Below, piece after piece: positions 10,489 to 19,342 of a DNA stretch of 37,102 nt. The stretch spans positions 19,814 to 56,915 of the forward strand of contig PLSK01000285.1 of assembly GCA_003165155.1 (NCBI GenBank), read 5' to 3'. The notes beneath the pieces are model-generated. The model had not been told where the DNA came from and searched no databases. It was given only the letters and a program-made list of their open reading frames with translations. The stretch comes from Mycobacterium sp. GTDB taxonomy: Bacteria > Actinomycetota > Actinomycetes > Mycobacteriales > Mycobacteriaceae. Made by a program: the position numbers and the translations under genes. Every line of letters begins with the position of its first letter. The stretch's first letter is position 1.

Positions 10489-11330
10489 CGGCGGGTAAGC
10501 AGGGCGATCGCGCTCCCCGTCCGTTCGCCCGGGTGACGCAGGTCCGGGCTGGACAGCCAGGCGACGGGCCGCATGAACACCGGCAGGCGGTGGAGTCGTT
10601 GAGCCGCGTGCATTAGCGACTCCCCCTCGACAACGCGCCACCCGAGGTCTTCGAAGAAGGTCAGCCCGTTCGCCGGCGCGAATTTAAACGGCGCATTCTC
10701 AAGCATGCCGGACATCTTTTTGTTCATCGTCTTCCGCAAGCCCGGAAAGGCGAAATCGAGCATCCACCAGGCGATCTCGGTTCTGGCGAATGCCCCCGCA
10801 AGCGCGACCATGTCGCTGTCGTCGAGATACATCGACAGGCCCTCGGTCAGCACCAGCGCCTTGGTGGCGCCGTCCAGCGCGTCGTTGAGGAAGGCGCTGC
10901 GGGCGGTTGGATCGGCCAAGTCGACGGCGGTGCGAGTCAACCGGCAACGCGGCGTCTGGTCAGAGAGCAGCTCTGCTTTTTCCGCCAGCAACTCCGGGAA
11001 ATCTGCCTCCACCCAGGTGAAATCGGACGGCAGGTCGAGGCGGTATGGGCGGGTGTCCAAACCGGCGGCCAGATTCAGCACCCGGTCGCAGCCATCGGCG
11101 ATCGCGCCGGCAATGGCGTCGTCGATGATTTTGGTGCGCGCCACCAGCCACCAGCCGCCGCGACTCGTCAGCGGTGCGCGGGCGACGATGGCGCGGCCGC
11201 CCTCGCCCGCGAGGCGTGCGGCGAGAGGGTCGTTGAACAGCGCATCTGGACGCGCCGATTCGGTTGCCCGATGCAGCGCCGTCCACCGGGCCGTATCGGA
11301 AACGTGGGTGATGTGCCCGGCGCCTGTCAT
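10485..11330 (-). CDS. PPM/LCM-family SAM-dependent methyltransferase
   Basis: 281-aa member of the leucine-carboxyl-methyltransferase-like family, which is expanded in mycobacteria and annotated as putative S-adenosylmethionine methyltransferases. Family hallmarks are an N-terminal TARWTALHRATESARPDALF block, FNDPLAARLAG, an R-T-K-I-I-D-D helix, SAM motif I as VLNLAAGLDTRPYRLDLP, the acidic VEADFPELLAEK strand, and LTEGLSMYL. Substrates of this family are mostly unknown. The gene stands alone and is convergent with the MDR reductase. Confidence 0.92.
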   Translation of the reverse strand: MTGAGHITHVSDTARWTALHRATESARPDALFNDPLAARLAGEGGRAIVARAPLTSRGGWWLVARTKIIDDAIAGAIADGCDRVLNLAAGLDTRPYRLDLPSDFTWVEADFPELLAEKAELLSDQTPRCRLTRTAVDLADPTARSAFLNDALDGATKALVLTEGLSMYLDDSDMVALAGAFARTEIAWWMLDFAFPGLRKTMNKKMSGMLENAPFKFAPANGLTFFEDLGWRVVEGESLMHAAQRLHRLPVFMRPVAWLSSPDLRHPGERTGSAIALLTRR

Positions 11331-11357
11331 ACGTTGGGTTATAGCACTTCTCCGGGC

Positions 11358-11561
11358 TTACGCCGGTGTGTCGGCGCTGGGGTGCACCCCGAACTCGCGA
11401 ACGACGGCTGCGGAACCGCCACCTGCCGCGGCACGGCGCCGGGACGCAAACGAAGGATGCCGATGCATCGCTTCGCCGCGCAGACGCGCATGCCGCTGCG
11501 CTGCGATCCAAGCTGGGTGTGAGTGCAGGAAAATTACGGTTGCCCCTGTTGTGGTTGCCAT
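11358..11561 (-). CDS. Possible small 67-aa hypothetical protein
   Basis: Open frame from ATG at 11561 to TAA at 11360-11358, preceded by a good ribosome-binding site (GAGAGGGG, about 9 bases upstream of the ATG). An AT-rich stretch with TATATT lies about 60 bases further upstream and could supply a -10 box. The product begins with a short hydrophobic segment (TGATVIFLHSHPAW) and is otherwise rich in Arg, His and Ala, with a run RRRAAAGGGSAA. I recognise no family. The binding site and upstream AT-rich DNA favour a real gene; the low-complexity composition argues against it. Confidence 0.4.
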   Translation of the reverse strand: MATTTGATVIFLHSHPAWIAAQRHARLRGEAMHRHPSFASRRRAAAGGGSAAVVREFGVHPSADTPA

Positions 11562-11817
11562 GATTGCTACCCCTCTCAGAGCCACCCACCGCATCCGTGA
11601 AATCAAAACAGACTGGTTACCGGCTCGTAATATATTGTGCCCAGTCAAAGCTGAGACGAAACCCGTAGTCATGCTAAGAATTTGCCGTCAATTTGCGACA
11701 ACCGGTCTGACCAGCGTTAATGCGCCGTGATAGTGGCATGTCAAAAGGCTAGCGGCCGCCACCGACACATTTTTGGGTTCACCCCGTTGCAGCCCGGACT
11801 GCTATCGTCGCTTGCTT

Positions 11818-12666
11818 ATGCCGCACATGGACCGTCGCCAGATGATGTTGATGACGGGGATCGGCGTGGTGGCAGCCGCGATCCCCGTCCCCGAAGCCCG
11901 GGCTTATCCCTCCTGGCGGGATATGGCCGCCGGCCGGGTGCCGCCGCCAGCCGCGCCTAACGGCCAAAGCGGTCCGTACATTTTCCAGGATGAGTTTGAT
12001 GGGCCGGCCGGGTCAGCCCCCGATCCGTCGAAGTGGACCGTGGCACTGGCGCGCGAGCAAATCAAGGATCCGACGTTCTGGGAACGACCCGAGAACATCG
12101 GGCAGTACCGGGATGATCGACGCAACGTGTTTGTCGACGGCACTTCCAACCTGGTCTTGCGTGCCACGAAAGACGGCAGCACGTATTACGGCGGCAAGGT
12201 TCAAAGTTCCTGGCGGGGCGGAGTCGGCCACACCTGGGAAGCCCGCATCAAACTCAATTGCCTGACCGCCGGGGCCTGGCCGGCCTACTGGCTGGGGAAC
12301 CAGGATGAAGGCGAAATCGACGTCATGGAGTGGTACGGCAACGGAAAATGGCCCGCGGCGACCACCGTGCACGCGAAAGCGAACGGCGGCGAATGGAAGA
12401 CGCACAACATCGCGGTGGATGGCGCCTGGCACACGTGGCGAACCCAGTGGGATGAGGCCGGAATTCGCTTCTGGAAGGACTACGCCGACGGCGCGGCGCC
12501 CTACTTCGACGTCCCGGCCAGCTCGCTTCCGGATTGGCCGTTCAACGCTCCCGGTTATACGGCCTATCCGGTGTTCAATCTTGCCGTCGCCGGTTCGGGT
12601 GGCGAGGATCCGGGCCCGGGCAGCTATCCCGCAGACATGCTCGTCGACTGGATACGCGTGTGGTGA
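11818..12666 (+). CDS. Secreted GH16 glycoside hydrolase (Rv0315-like)
   Basis: 282-aa exported hydrolase of glycoside hydrolase family 16, acting on beta-1,3-glucan-type polymers in characterised members; the mycobacterial relative Rv0315 is an immunogenic secreted protein. The N-terminus has a twin-arginine-like signal (M-D-R-R-Q-M-M) and a cleavage site near A-R-A (residue 29). Catalytic residues are in the GH16 signature E-I-D-V-M-E at 166-171, with E166 as nucleophile, D168 as helper and E171 as acid/base. FQDEFDGPAGSAPDPSKW and the C-terminal MLVDWIRVW strand are typical. The start ATG at 11818 is followed by another ATG at 11827 that keeps the signal. The stop lies 6 bases from that of the convergent aldehyde dehydrogenase. 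Confidence 0.93.
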   Translation: MPHMDRRQMMLMTGIGVVAAAIPVPEARAYPSWRDMAAGRVPPPAAPNGQSGPYIFQDEFDGPAGSAPDPSKWTVALAREQIKDPTFWERPENIGQYRDDRRNVFVDGTSNLVLRATKDGSTYYGGKVQSSWRGGVGHTWEARIKLNCLTAGAWPAYWLGNQDEGEIDVMEWYGNGKWPAATTVHAKANGGEWKTHNIAVDGAWHTWRTQWDEAGIRFWKDYADGAAPYFDVPASSLPDWPFNAPGYTAYPVFNLAVAGSGGEDPGPGSYPADMLVDWIRVW

Positions 12667-12672
12667 GACGCT

Positions 12673-14127
12673 TTAAAGCTGAGTCCAGACCGACTTGGTC
12701 TTCAGGTACATGTCGAGGCCCTCTTTGCCGAACTCATGGCCCCAACCGGACTGCTTGTGGCCGCCGAACGGCACGTCGTGATCGAAGACCAACTGGCAGT
12801 TGATCTGCACGCTGCCCGCCTTCAACCGCTTGACGACGCGATGGGCCCGGCCGACGTTTTCCGTGTAGACGGTGGCCGCCAGGCCGTAGGTGGTGTCGTT
12901 GGCCAGAGCCATGGCCTCGTCTTCGTCGTCGAACGGCAGGATGCTGACGACCGGCCCGAAGATCTCCTGCTGGTACAGCCGCATCCCCGTGTCGACGTTG
13001 GTAAGCACCGTCGGATGCACGAAGTAACCCTTGCGGTCCAGGCGGTAGCCGCCGGTGACGACCTCGACGCCGTCGCGCTTGCCCTCGTCGATGAACCCCA
13101 TGACGCGGGTCAGCTGCTTCTGGCTGATCAGCGGGCCGCTCACGCAGCCCTCCTCGTTCGGGGCGCCCAGCTTGAACGAATTAGCCATCATCGCAACGCC
13201 AGCCACCACCTGGTCGTACACGCCGCGCTGCGCGAAGATCCGCGACCCGCACACGCAGCCCTGGCCGGAGTGCACGAAGATGCCCAGCGACGCCATCAAC
13301 AGCGCCTTGTCCAGGTTGGCGTCGTCGAAGATCAGCACCGGCGACTTGCCGCCGAGTTCGAGCGTGACCTTCTTCAGGTTGTCGGCGGACGCCCGAACGA
13401 TCTCCTTACCGACCTCCGTGGAGCCGGTGAACGCGACCTTCTCGACGTCGGGGTGCGCGGTGATCGCCGCGCCCGCGGTGTGGCCGTAGCCGGTCAGCAG
13501 GTTGACGACCCCCTCGGGGACGCCTGCCTCGTGGACCAGCCTGTCGAGCAGCAGCGCCGACAGCGGCGTCTCCTCGGCGGGTTTGACGAGCAGGCTGCCA
13601 CCGGCTGCCAGCGCCGGCGCGAGCTTGGCGCTGGCGTTGAAGATCGGGCCGTTCCACGGGAAGATCAGCCCCACCACACCGTAAGGCTCTTTGAGTGTGT
13701 ACGCGTGCATGTCGACATAGGCGTCGGTGGCGATGCCGTCGGTCTTCACGTCGTATGCGCTGCCGTTGATCTTGGAACACCAGCCGGCGTAGTAGCGGAA
13801 GAACTCCGAAACTGTGGACATCTGCAGCGTGGCCTGCAACAGCGGCATGCCGGTGTTGAGTGAGTCGAGCTGGGCGAACTCGTCGGCGTGCTCGTCGATC
13901 AAATCCGCGATCCGCCATATGACCTTGGCCCGTTCACGACCCGGCAGCTCGGACCAAACGCCCGACTCGAAGGCAGCTTTGGCCCGCGCGACCGCCTCGT
14001 TGACCGCTTGTTCACCGCAGTCGGTGAATTCGGTGATCTGCTCTTCGGTCGCAGGATTGATGATTGGAATGACATCGCCCGTTCCGGGGCGTTTGCGAAT
14101 GTCGTCCAATACCGTCTGCAGCGTCAT
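12673..14127 (-). CDS. NAD(P)-dependent aldehyde dehydrogenase
   Basis: 484-aa ALDH superfamily enzyme oxidising an aldehyde to the acid. Catalytic residues are in place: N159 in FPWNGP, K182 in VKPAEETP, GSTEVG at 235-240 for the cofactor, E257 in LELGGKS, and the nucleophile C291 in GQGCVCG. The C-terminal FGGHKQSGWGHEFGKEG block is canonical. ATG at 14127 was chosen over the frame's upstream end because GGAAGGG lies about 7 bases before it. It is transcribed divergently from the transhydrogenase gene, from a shared 146-base region with a palindromic candidate operator. Aldehyde specificity cannot be read; context suggests succinic semialdehyde as a possibility. Confidence 0.95.
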   Translation of the reverse strand: MTLQTVLDDIRKRPGTGDVIPIINPATEEQITEFTDCGEQAVNEAVARAKAAFESGVWSELPGRERAKVIWRIADLIDEHADEFAQLDSLNTGMPLLQATLQMSTVSEFFRYYAGWCSKINGSAYDVKTDGIATDAYVDMHAYTLKEPYGVVGLIFPWNGPIFNASAKLAPALAAGGSLLVKPAEETPLSALLLDRLVHEAGVPEGVVNLLTGYGHTAGAAITAHPDVEKVAFTGSTEVGKEIVRASADNLKKVTLELGGKSPVLIFDDANLDKALLMASLGIFVHSGQGCVCGSRIFAQRGVYDQVVAGVAMMANSFKLGAPNEEGCVSGPLISQKQLTRVMGFIDEGKRDGVEVVTGGYRLDRKGYFVHPTVLTNVDTGMRLYQQEIFGPVVSILPFDDEDEAMALANDTTYGLAATVYTENVGRAHRVVKRLKAGSVQINCQLVFDHDVPFGGHKQSGWGHEFGKEGLDMYLKTKSVWTQL

Positions 14128-14168
14128 CTGATCCCTTCCAATGCCGCGCGCCTCGATGCGCCGCGTGC

Positions 14169-14182
14169 TGAGCACTTGCTTA
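14169..14182. promoter_or_regulatory. Candidate palindromic operator between divergent genes
   Basis: The sequence TGAGCACTTGCTTA is palindromic at 12 of 14 positions, with AGCA and TGCT half sites two bases apart. It lies 42 bases upstream of the ALDH start and about 90 upstream of the transhydrogenase start. Such AGCA-NN-TGCT palindromes fit TetR-type repressors, but no regulator gene is adjacent. Confidence 0.35.
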
Positions 14183-14273
14183 GCATACTTTCAACCGCTG
14201 AGCGTCGGGTTGTCGGGGAATTTTTCAGGAAACCGCCACATCGGGTCGACGTTCGGCGGTATTGGATAGGGGT

Positions 14274-15590
14274 ATGGCGTGCTGCAATTTCCCGGCCGTT
14301 GCCGAGGGCTGCGACGGAGCCTTCACCGTCGACACCTCCCGGATAACGTTCGGGCGGGGCTGTTTGGCGGAGTTAGGTGAGAGAGCCAGCGCGCTGGGGA
14401 TGCGGCGGGTGGCCCTGTTCTCGGATGCCGGGGTGGCCGAGCTGCCTGCGTTCGCGAAGGCGCACGACTCGCTGGTGGCCGCCGGCCTGGACGTCGTCAC
14501 CTACACCGACGTGCACGTCGAGCCCACGAACGTGTCTTTTGGCGCGGCTTCGCGCTTCGCCCAAGAGGTGAGCCCCGATGGCTACGTTTCGCTGGGCGGG
14601 GGCTCGGTCATCGACACTTGCAAGGCCGCCAATCTGTACGGCAGCCATCCCGCTGATCTGCTGACCTATGTCAACGCACCCATCGGGGAGGGCGCGCCCG
14701 TACCCGGGCCGCTGAGGCCACATATCGCGTGCCCCACCACGGCCGGCACCGGCAGCGAGGTAACCGGCATCGCGATCTTCGACCTGCTGTCGCTGTCGGT
14801 GAAGACGGGGATCGCTTCGCACGCGTTGCGGCCTACCGAGGCGCTCATCGACCCCGACTGCACCGCCAGTCTGCCCAGCGAGGTCGTCGCCGCGGCGGGC
14901 CTCGATGTGCTGTCGCACGCTTTGGAGTCCTATACCGCGCGGCCCTACGTTCATCGACCGGCTCCAGCCCACCCCGGCTTACGGCCGATGAGTCAAGGTG
15001 CCAACCCGTGGAGTGATCTGGGCTGCAGCGAGGCGCTTCGCCTGCTGGGCCAATACCTGGAGCCAGCGGTGCATCACGCTTCAGGCAGCGAGGCCAGCGA
15101 AGCCCGCGAGCAGATGATGTGGGCCGCAACGCTTGCGGGCATCGCCTTCGGCAACGCGGGCGTGCACGCACCCCACGGCATGGCCTACGCGGTCGCGGGG
15201 CTGGTACGTGACTTCCGCCCCGCGGGCTATCCGGCCCGTGAGCCGCTGGTGCCCCACGGCATGTCCGTCATCGTCAATGCGCCCGCGGTATTCCGGTTCA
15301 CCGCTGAGGCGAGCCCCGAGCGCCACATCGAGGCGGCCCGACTGCTCGGCGCTGACACGCGCGACGCCGATCCCGACGACGCGGGCGAGGTGCTCGCGGC
15401 GGAAATCATCCGGATCATGCGAGCGGTGGGCATGCCCAATGGTTTGAGCGGGGTCGGTTACACCGAAGAAGACGTCGCGGCCCTCACCGAAGGGGCATAT
15501 CCCCAGCAGCGGCTTTTGCAGAACGCCCCGCGGGAGATGAGCAAAGCTGTTCTGACTGACTTGTTTCGCCAGGCCATGCGCTACTGGTAG
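14274..15590 (+). CDS. Hydroxyacid-oxoacid transhydrogenase (iron-containing ADH family)
   Basis: 438-aa member of the iron-containing alcohol dehydrogenase family, of the ADHFE1/HOT subtype. Characterised HOT oxidises 4-hydroxybutyrate to succinic semialdehyde while reducing 2-oxoglutarate to D-2-hydroxyglutarate, using tightly bound cofactor. Subtype features are a [19 protein letters not shown] cofactor loop, [45 protein letters not shown], the [10 protein letters not shown] segment, and [18 protein letters not shown] with the metal-binding His residues. ATG at 14274 was chosen; an in-frame TTG at 14262 would add four residues. It is divergent from an aldehyde dehydrogenase that could consume the semialdehyde product. 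Confidence 0.9.
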   Translation: MACCNFPAVAEGCDGAFTVDTSRITFGRGCLAELGERASALGMRRVALFSDAGVAELPAFAKAHDSLVAAGLDVVTYTDVHVEPTNVSFGAASRFAQEVSPDGYVSLGGGSVIDTCKAANLYGSHPADLLTYVNAPIGEGAPVPGPLRPHIACPTTAGTGSEVTGIAIFDLLSLSVKTGIASHALRPTEALIDPDCTASLPSEVVAAAGLDVLSHALESYTARPYVHRPAPAHPGLRPMSQGANPWSDLGCSEALRLLGQYLEPAVHHASGSEASEAREQMMWAATLAGIAFGNAGVHAPHGMAYAVAGLVRDFRPAGYPAREPLVPHGMSVIVNAPAVFRFTAEASPERHIEAARLLGADTRDADPDDAGEVLAAEIIRIMRAVGMPNGLSGVGYTEEDVAALTEGAYPQQRLLQNAPREMSKAVLTDLFRQAMRYW

Positions 15591-15604
15591 CCCAGGACGG
15601 GCTA
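15588..15604. terminator. Weak hairpin between convergent stops
   Basis: TAGCCC (15588-15593) pairs with GGGCTA (15599-15604) around a 5-base loop, and flanking CTGG/CCAG can extend it with a bulge. It lies exactly between the transhydrogenase stop and the stop of the minus-strand reductase. There is no T-run. Confidence 0.35.
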
Positions 15605-16501
15605 GCTGACCAGCTCCGGGTGGAACTTGTGAGCCATCCGGCGCATTCCGTCGTGCCAGTCGACGGTCGTGCCGCCGATGAGCTCGCGCATTCGCGCGTT
15701 GTCGGTGGGGTTGCCGCGCAGCGCCTGCTCACTTACCTCGAAGGTCGGCTCCTTGCCGACGAGCGACCCCAGGTAGCCGCACCACTCCTGGATGCTGACC
15801 ATCTGGTCGCCGGACCAGTTGACCGTGGTCGCCGGGACCGACGCCACCTCGAGCAGCTTCGGAATGGTCGCGATGATGTCGTCCTCGTGGATCGGGTTGT
15901 ACCGCGCCGGGCCGCCGGCCGGGACCGGGATCGGCATCCCGGCCAGCATCATCTCCATTTGGTAGTACGGCCACCCCCCGTTATCGCCGTACGGGACGTT
16001 GAGGCGAGCGATGGTGGTGGGCACGCCCAGAGCGCGCGCCATGGTCCGAGCAACGGTCTCGCCGGCGATCTTGGAGATCGAATAGGTCTCAAACAGAGGC
16101 TTGTGATTGTCGCCCAAGGCAGCCGATTCGGTGCGAGGTTCGTCGCCCGGCGGATCGTAGACAGCGCCTGACGAGCAGTGCAGGAAGGCTTTTGCGGTGC
16201 GGCAGTGGGCCATCAGCAGCCCGACGGACTCCGCATTGGCCCCGAGGTCTTTGTCCCACTTGCCGCTCTTGGCCACCGCCAGGTTGATCACGTAGTCGAA
16301 GTCGGTTGGGAGACCATCGAAGTCACCTGCGGACAGGTCGACCGTCTGGCACCGCACCCCCGCCTTCTCGAGGTCTTCACGCACCGCGGGATTGGTGAAC
16401 CGGGCGATCCCCCAGACTTCGTTATCGACCGCCAAGGCTTTGGCGACGGGAGTGGCAACTTGTCCGGTTGGACCGGTGATCAGAATCTTGGAACCGCGCA
16501 T
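15602..16501 (-). CDS. Extended SDR: NAD-dependent epimerase/dehydratase-family protein
   Basis: 299-aa extended short-chain dehydrogenase. The cofactor motif ILITGPTGQVATPV is at the N-terminus, NLAVAKSG follows the beta-4 strand, SSGAVYDPPGDEP gives the catalytic Ser/Thr region, and YSISKIAGE carries the Tyr-x3-Lys pair. The C-terminal part has RLNVPYGDNGGWP and NPIHEDDI, typical of sugar-nucleotide-like substrate pockets, but the substrate is unknown. ATG at 16501 fits the SDR start; an ATG at 16561 would add 20 residues and overlap the divergent hydrolase gene. Confidence 0.9.
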   Translation of the reverse strand: MRGSKILITGPTGQVATPVAKALAVDNEVWGIARFTNPAVREDLEKAGVRCQTVDLSAGDFDGLPTDFDYVINLAVAKSGKWDKDLGANAESVGLLMAHCRTAKAFLHCSSGAVYDPPGDEPRTESAALGDNHKPLFETYSISKIAGETVARTMARALGVPTTIARLNVPYGDNGGWPYYQMEMMLAGMPIPVPAGGPARYNPIHEDDIIATIPKLLEVASVPATTVNWSGDQMVSIQEWCGYLGSLVGKEPTFEVSEQALRGNPTDNARMRELIGGTTVDWHDGMRRMAHKFHPELVS

Positions 16502-16559
16502 GGGCTGATGGTATGCGACCGCTGACAGCGGGCAACGATCGGCGTAGTGTCGCCAGGCC

Positions 16560-17381
16560 ATGGGCGATGCAATCCAGTTCGTCGGCGCGAACCGGCTGAG
16601 ATTCGCCTATCTCGAGGAAGGCTCCGGGCCTCTCGTGCTCATGCTGCACGGGTTCCCGGACACCGCGCACACCTGGGATGACCTTCGCCCGCGAATCGCC
16701 GCCAAGGGATACCGTGCCGTCAGCCCGTTTATGCGTGGATATCACCCCAGCGCGATCCCGGATCGCGACACCGATCAAGACACCTTGGCGCGCGATCCGC
16801 TTGCGCTCATTGAAGCGCTGGGCGCGCGCGACGCGATCATCATCGGGCACGACTTTGGAGCCTTAGCCGCCTACGGCGCGGCGGGACTCGGCCCTGACCG
16901 AGTCAAAAAGCTCTTCGCTATCGCGATTCCTCACCCAGCGACACTCAAGCCGTCACCGAGGAAGCTTTGGGGTGTTCGCCACTTCGCGGCCTACAAGCTG
17001 CCGGGCGCGGCGGACCGATTCGCGCGCAACGACTTCGCGGCGCTGCCCGCGATCTGCCGGCGATGGTCCCCGACCTGGAACCCCGATCCCGCGGAGTTCG
17101 ACGCCGTCCGCGCGAGTTTCTCCGACCGGGCGAGCTTGAACGCGGCGTTCGGCTACTACCGAAAGCTCTCCCCCATACCCAGCGCGGCACTGAAGGCGCG
17201 GATCACCGTGCCGACGGTCGTCTTTGCGGGCCTCGATGATCCGCTCGCCGAGCCCTCCGACTTTCGTCGCGCCGCCCGGATGTTCCAGAACGAGTACATC
17301 GTTGAGGAGGTCCGCGGCGGCCATTTCATGCACCGGGAGCATCCCGAGGCGTTCGCCGAGCGGCTTTTGACTCACTTGTGA
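16560..17381 (+). CDS. Alpha/beta hydrolase (epoxide hydrolase/haloalkane dehalogenase-like)
   Basis: 273-aa alpha/beta hydrolase. HGFPD at 30-34 forms the oxyanion side, the nucleophile is D98 in the elbow GHDFGA, an acidic partner lies in GLDDPLAEP, and the catalytic His is H255 in GGHFMHREHP. An Asp nucleophile points to epoxide hydrolase or dehalogenase chemistry rather than esterase. The cap region is Trp- and Arg-rich, with no Trp next to the nucleophile as in dehalogenases, so an epoxide hydrolase is more likely. It is divergent from the SDR with a gap of about 58 bases, and the two may act on related substrates. Confidence 0.92.
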   Translation: MGDAIQFVGANRLRFAYLEEGSGPLVLMLHGFPDTAHTWDDLRPRIAAKGYRAVSPFMRGYHPSAIPDRDTDQDTLARDPLALIEALGARDAIIIGHDFGALAAYGAAGLGPDRVKKLFAIAIPHPATLKPSPRKLWGVRHFAAYKLPGAADRFARNDFAALPAICRRWSPTWNPDPAEFDAVRASFSDRASLNAAFGYYRKLSPIPSAALKARITVPTVVFAGLDDPLAEPSDFRRAARMFQNEYIVEEVRGGHFMHREHPEAFAERLLTHL

Positions 17382-17391
17382 GCGGGCGCGG

Positions 17392-17411
17392 TGCCAGTAG
17401 ATGCCAGTAGA
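17392..17411. repeat. 10-bp tandem duplication upstream of the PE gene
   Basis: TGCCAGTAGA occurs twice back to back (17392-17401 and 17402-17411). The second copy runs into TAGAAT (17408-17413), a possible -10 element for the PE gene 51 bases further on. No matching -35 is visible. Confidence 0.45.
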
Positions 17412-17464
17412 ATTTGAGTGATCGGGCAGCGTGCATCGGCCAACTACGCAGGAGCAGGACGTAC

Positions 17465-18136
17465 ATGACATCCATGTCACATGATCCGGCCGCCGCCGTC
17501 ATCGGTGCACAAACAATCGAAATCGGTGCCCGCGCCCTAGCCGCCAGTGCGACGGCGGCGCCGTCGGTGACCGCGCTGGCGCCCGCGGGCGCCGAGGAGG
17601 TCTCGGCTGAGGCCGCGGCGGCGTTTGCAGCGGAGGCCGCTGCGGTGCTAGAGGCCCACGCGGCGGCTCAACAAGAACTGATGCAGGCGGGTGCCGCGTT
17701 GATCGACATCGCCCGCAGGTACGAGCGGGCCGACAGTGAGGCTGCCGGCACTGTGCTGTCCAGTGCCAGTCAAATCTCCAATCAGGCGTTCGCTGCCGGA
17801 GCGAGCGTCGGTGCCGGACTGGCGCGCGCGCAGACGCTGCCCGGCGCACTTGGGTCGGCCGCCCGCACGCCGTTGATGGCCAATTTGATCGAGGGGGTCG
17901 CGGCATCGAACCCTTCCACCACAATCCCTGCCGTCGCGAACGCCGCGTCAACGGCGCTGGGCGTCGGCACCGCGCCGCTCAGCGCAGTCAGCTCGTTGGG
18001 CCAGGGCGGCGCATCAGCGGGCGCAGCTGCCGGACCGGCGGCGGCGTCGACGTTGGCTGGGGATGATCAAAGCACCCGCGACGAGTCTGACGATCAGCAA
18101 GCCAACGACCAGCAATCTGGCGAGCAACTCATATAA
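17465..18136 (+). CDS. PE-family protein, PE35-like, with C-terminal extension
   Basis: 223-aa PE protein. Residues 4-100 form the PE domain: MSHDPAAAVIGAQ resembles PE35 of the ESX-1 locus, and PSVTALAPAGAEEVSAEAAAAF is the family's conserved helix turn. The type VII export motif Y-x3-D is present as Y86-E-R-A-D90. The C-terminal 120 residues are Ala/Ser/Gly-rich and end in a very acidic, Gln-rich tail (DDQSTRDESDDQQ). PE proteins are normally exported as heterodimers with a PPE partner encoded next door; no PPE, esx or ecc gene is present here. ATG at 17465 follows AGGAGCAGGA; a second ATG at 17474 gives the classic MSHDP start. Confidence 0.9.
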   Translation: MTSMSHDPAAAVIGAQTIEIGARALAASATAAPSVTALAPAGAEEVSAEAAAAFAAEAAAVLEAHAAAQQELMQAGAALIDIARRYERADSEAAGTVLSSASQISNQAFAAGASVGAGLARAQTLPGALGSAARTPLMANLIEGVAASNPSTTIPAVANAASTALGVGTAPLSAVSSLGQGGASAGAAAGPAAASTLAGDDQSTRDESDDQQANDQQSGEQLI

Positions 18137-18157
18137 CCTGCTGCCCGGAGGCCGGAT

Positions 18158-19342
18158 TCACAGGCCCGGCTGGTCTTCGATGATGCCCAGCCAAATCTGG
18201 GCCGCGTCGATCGCGACCTTCTCGCTGATGAAGGCGTGTTGGGTTCCCGTGTACACATCACGGAAGGCGCGTTCGAGTCGGCTGCCCTCGCGGATCGAGC
18301 TGGTTCCCGCGACCAGATGGGCCCACTCGGCACAGCTGCGGGCGGTGTCGGTCGCGTAGACGGCGGCCACCCGCATGTCGGCCCGCAAAGCCGGGGTGAG
18401 GTCCTCCCCCGCCGCCACGGCGGCCTCGGCCGTGGTGAACGCGTCGAGCACCAGAAGACGAGCGGCGCGCCAGCTTGCGCGGTGGTGCGCGAGCCCCTTC
18501 TGGAATGTCGGGCGACTGGCCAATGACTCCATGTCACTCATCCGATATTTCGTGGCGGCCAGTTCCTGGACATCGTCGAGCATGCTCTTGGCCACCCCCA
18601 GCGCCCATGACGCGTGACCGGCTGCGGTGACCGGCATCATGCCCATGCGGGTGGCCGGCGAGGCGCCGCGGTGTGGCTCGCGGACGAACAGTCCAAAGGT
18701 GCGGCTCTTCGGGACGAAAACGTTCTCGACGCTGTAGTCGTAGGATCCGGTTCCCTTAAGCCCCTGAACGTGCCAGCCGTCTTTAAAGTTGATCTCTTCC
18801 CGAGGCAGCACCGCCACCTGCATGTCGGGGAGGCCTTCGCTGACCCAGCGCATCTCGCCGTTGTCGATCGGCAGGAAGCCGGCCGCGACGTACTCGGAGT
18901 GACCGGTGCCTGAACCGAAGCTCCACGATCCGTTCAGCAGATAGCCGCCGTCGACGGCCGTGCCCTGCCCGTTCGGGAAGAACTGGCCGCCCAGGGTGAC
19001 CCGGTTATCGTGCGCGGTGAACACCTCGGCGAAACCCTCGTCGGGCAGGTAGGCCGCCGCGGCGAAGGACGACGGCAGGTTGGCGATGCCGATCCACCCG
19101 AATGAGCCATCCTGCCAGGCCATTTCGATCCACGTCTCGATCATCTCGGTGAATGACGGTTCGACACCACCGGCCGCGACCGGGTTGAAGGAGGACATCA
19201 ACCCGCTGGCCCACATCTCGTTGACAATCGCGGGGGTCAGTGTGCGCATCCGCTCGGATTCGGCGGCCTCGGCCTGTACCAGGTCCCGCATTCCGCGAGC
19301 CAGCGCAACGACCCGATCATCGGTGTCAGCTAACGACGTCAT
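18158..19342 (-). CDS. Acyl-CoA dehydrogenase-fold flavoprotein (class D monooxygenase-like)
   Basis: 394-aa flavoprotein with the acyl-CoA dehydrogenase fold, closest in pattern to HsaA/DszC-type flavin monooxygenases and the Acyl-CoA_dh_2 C-terminal family rather than to true fatty acyl-CoA dehydrogenases. Supporting stretches are GWIGIANLPSSFAAAAYLP, the flavin-site GSWSFGSGTGHSEYVAAGF, WHVQGLKGTGSYDYSVENVFVP, and a C-terminal helix ending CAEWAHLVAGTSSIREGSRLER, where dehydrogenases have their catalytic Glu region. No flavin reductase is adjacent. It is convergent with the PE gene. Confidence 0.88.
   Translation of the reverse strand: MTSLADTDDRVVALARGMRDLVQAEAAESERMRTLTPAIVNEMWASGLMSSFNPVAAGGVEPSFTEMIETWIEMAWQDGSFGWIGIANLPSSFAAAAYLPDEGFAEVFTAHDNRVTLGGQFFPNGQGTAVDGGYLLNGSWSFGSGTGHSEYVAAGFLPIDNGEMRWVSEGLPDMQVAVLPREEINFKDGWHVQGLKGTGSYDYSVENVFVPKSRTFGLFVREPHRGASPATRMGMMPVTAAGHASWALGVAKSMLDDVQELAATKYRMSDMESLASRPTFQKGLAHHRASWRAARLLVLDAFTTAEAAVAAGEDLTPALRADMRVAAVYATDTARSCAEWAHLVAGTSSIREGSRLERAFRDVYTGTQHAFISEKVAIDAAQIWLGIIEDQPGL

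Noticed and set aside
12670-12679. GCTTTAAAGC palindrome between convergent GH16 and ALDH genes
   Set aside because: Too short and overlapping a stop codon; no loop or T-run to make a terminator.
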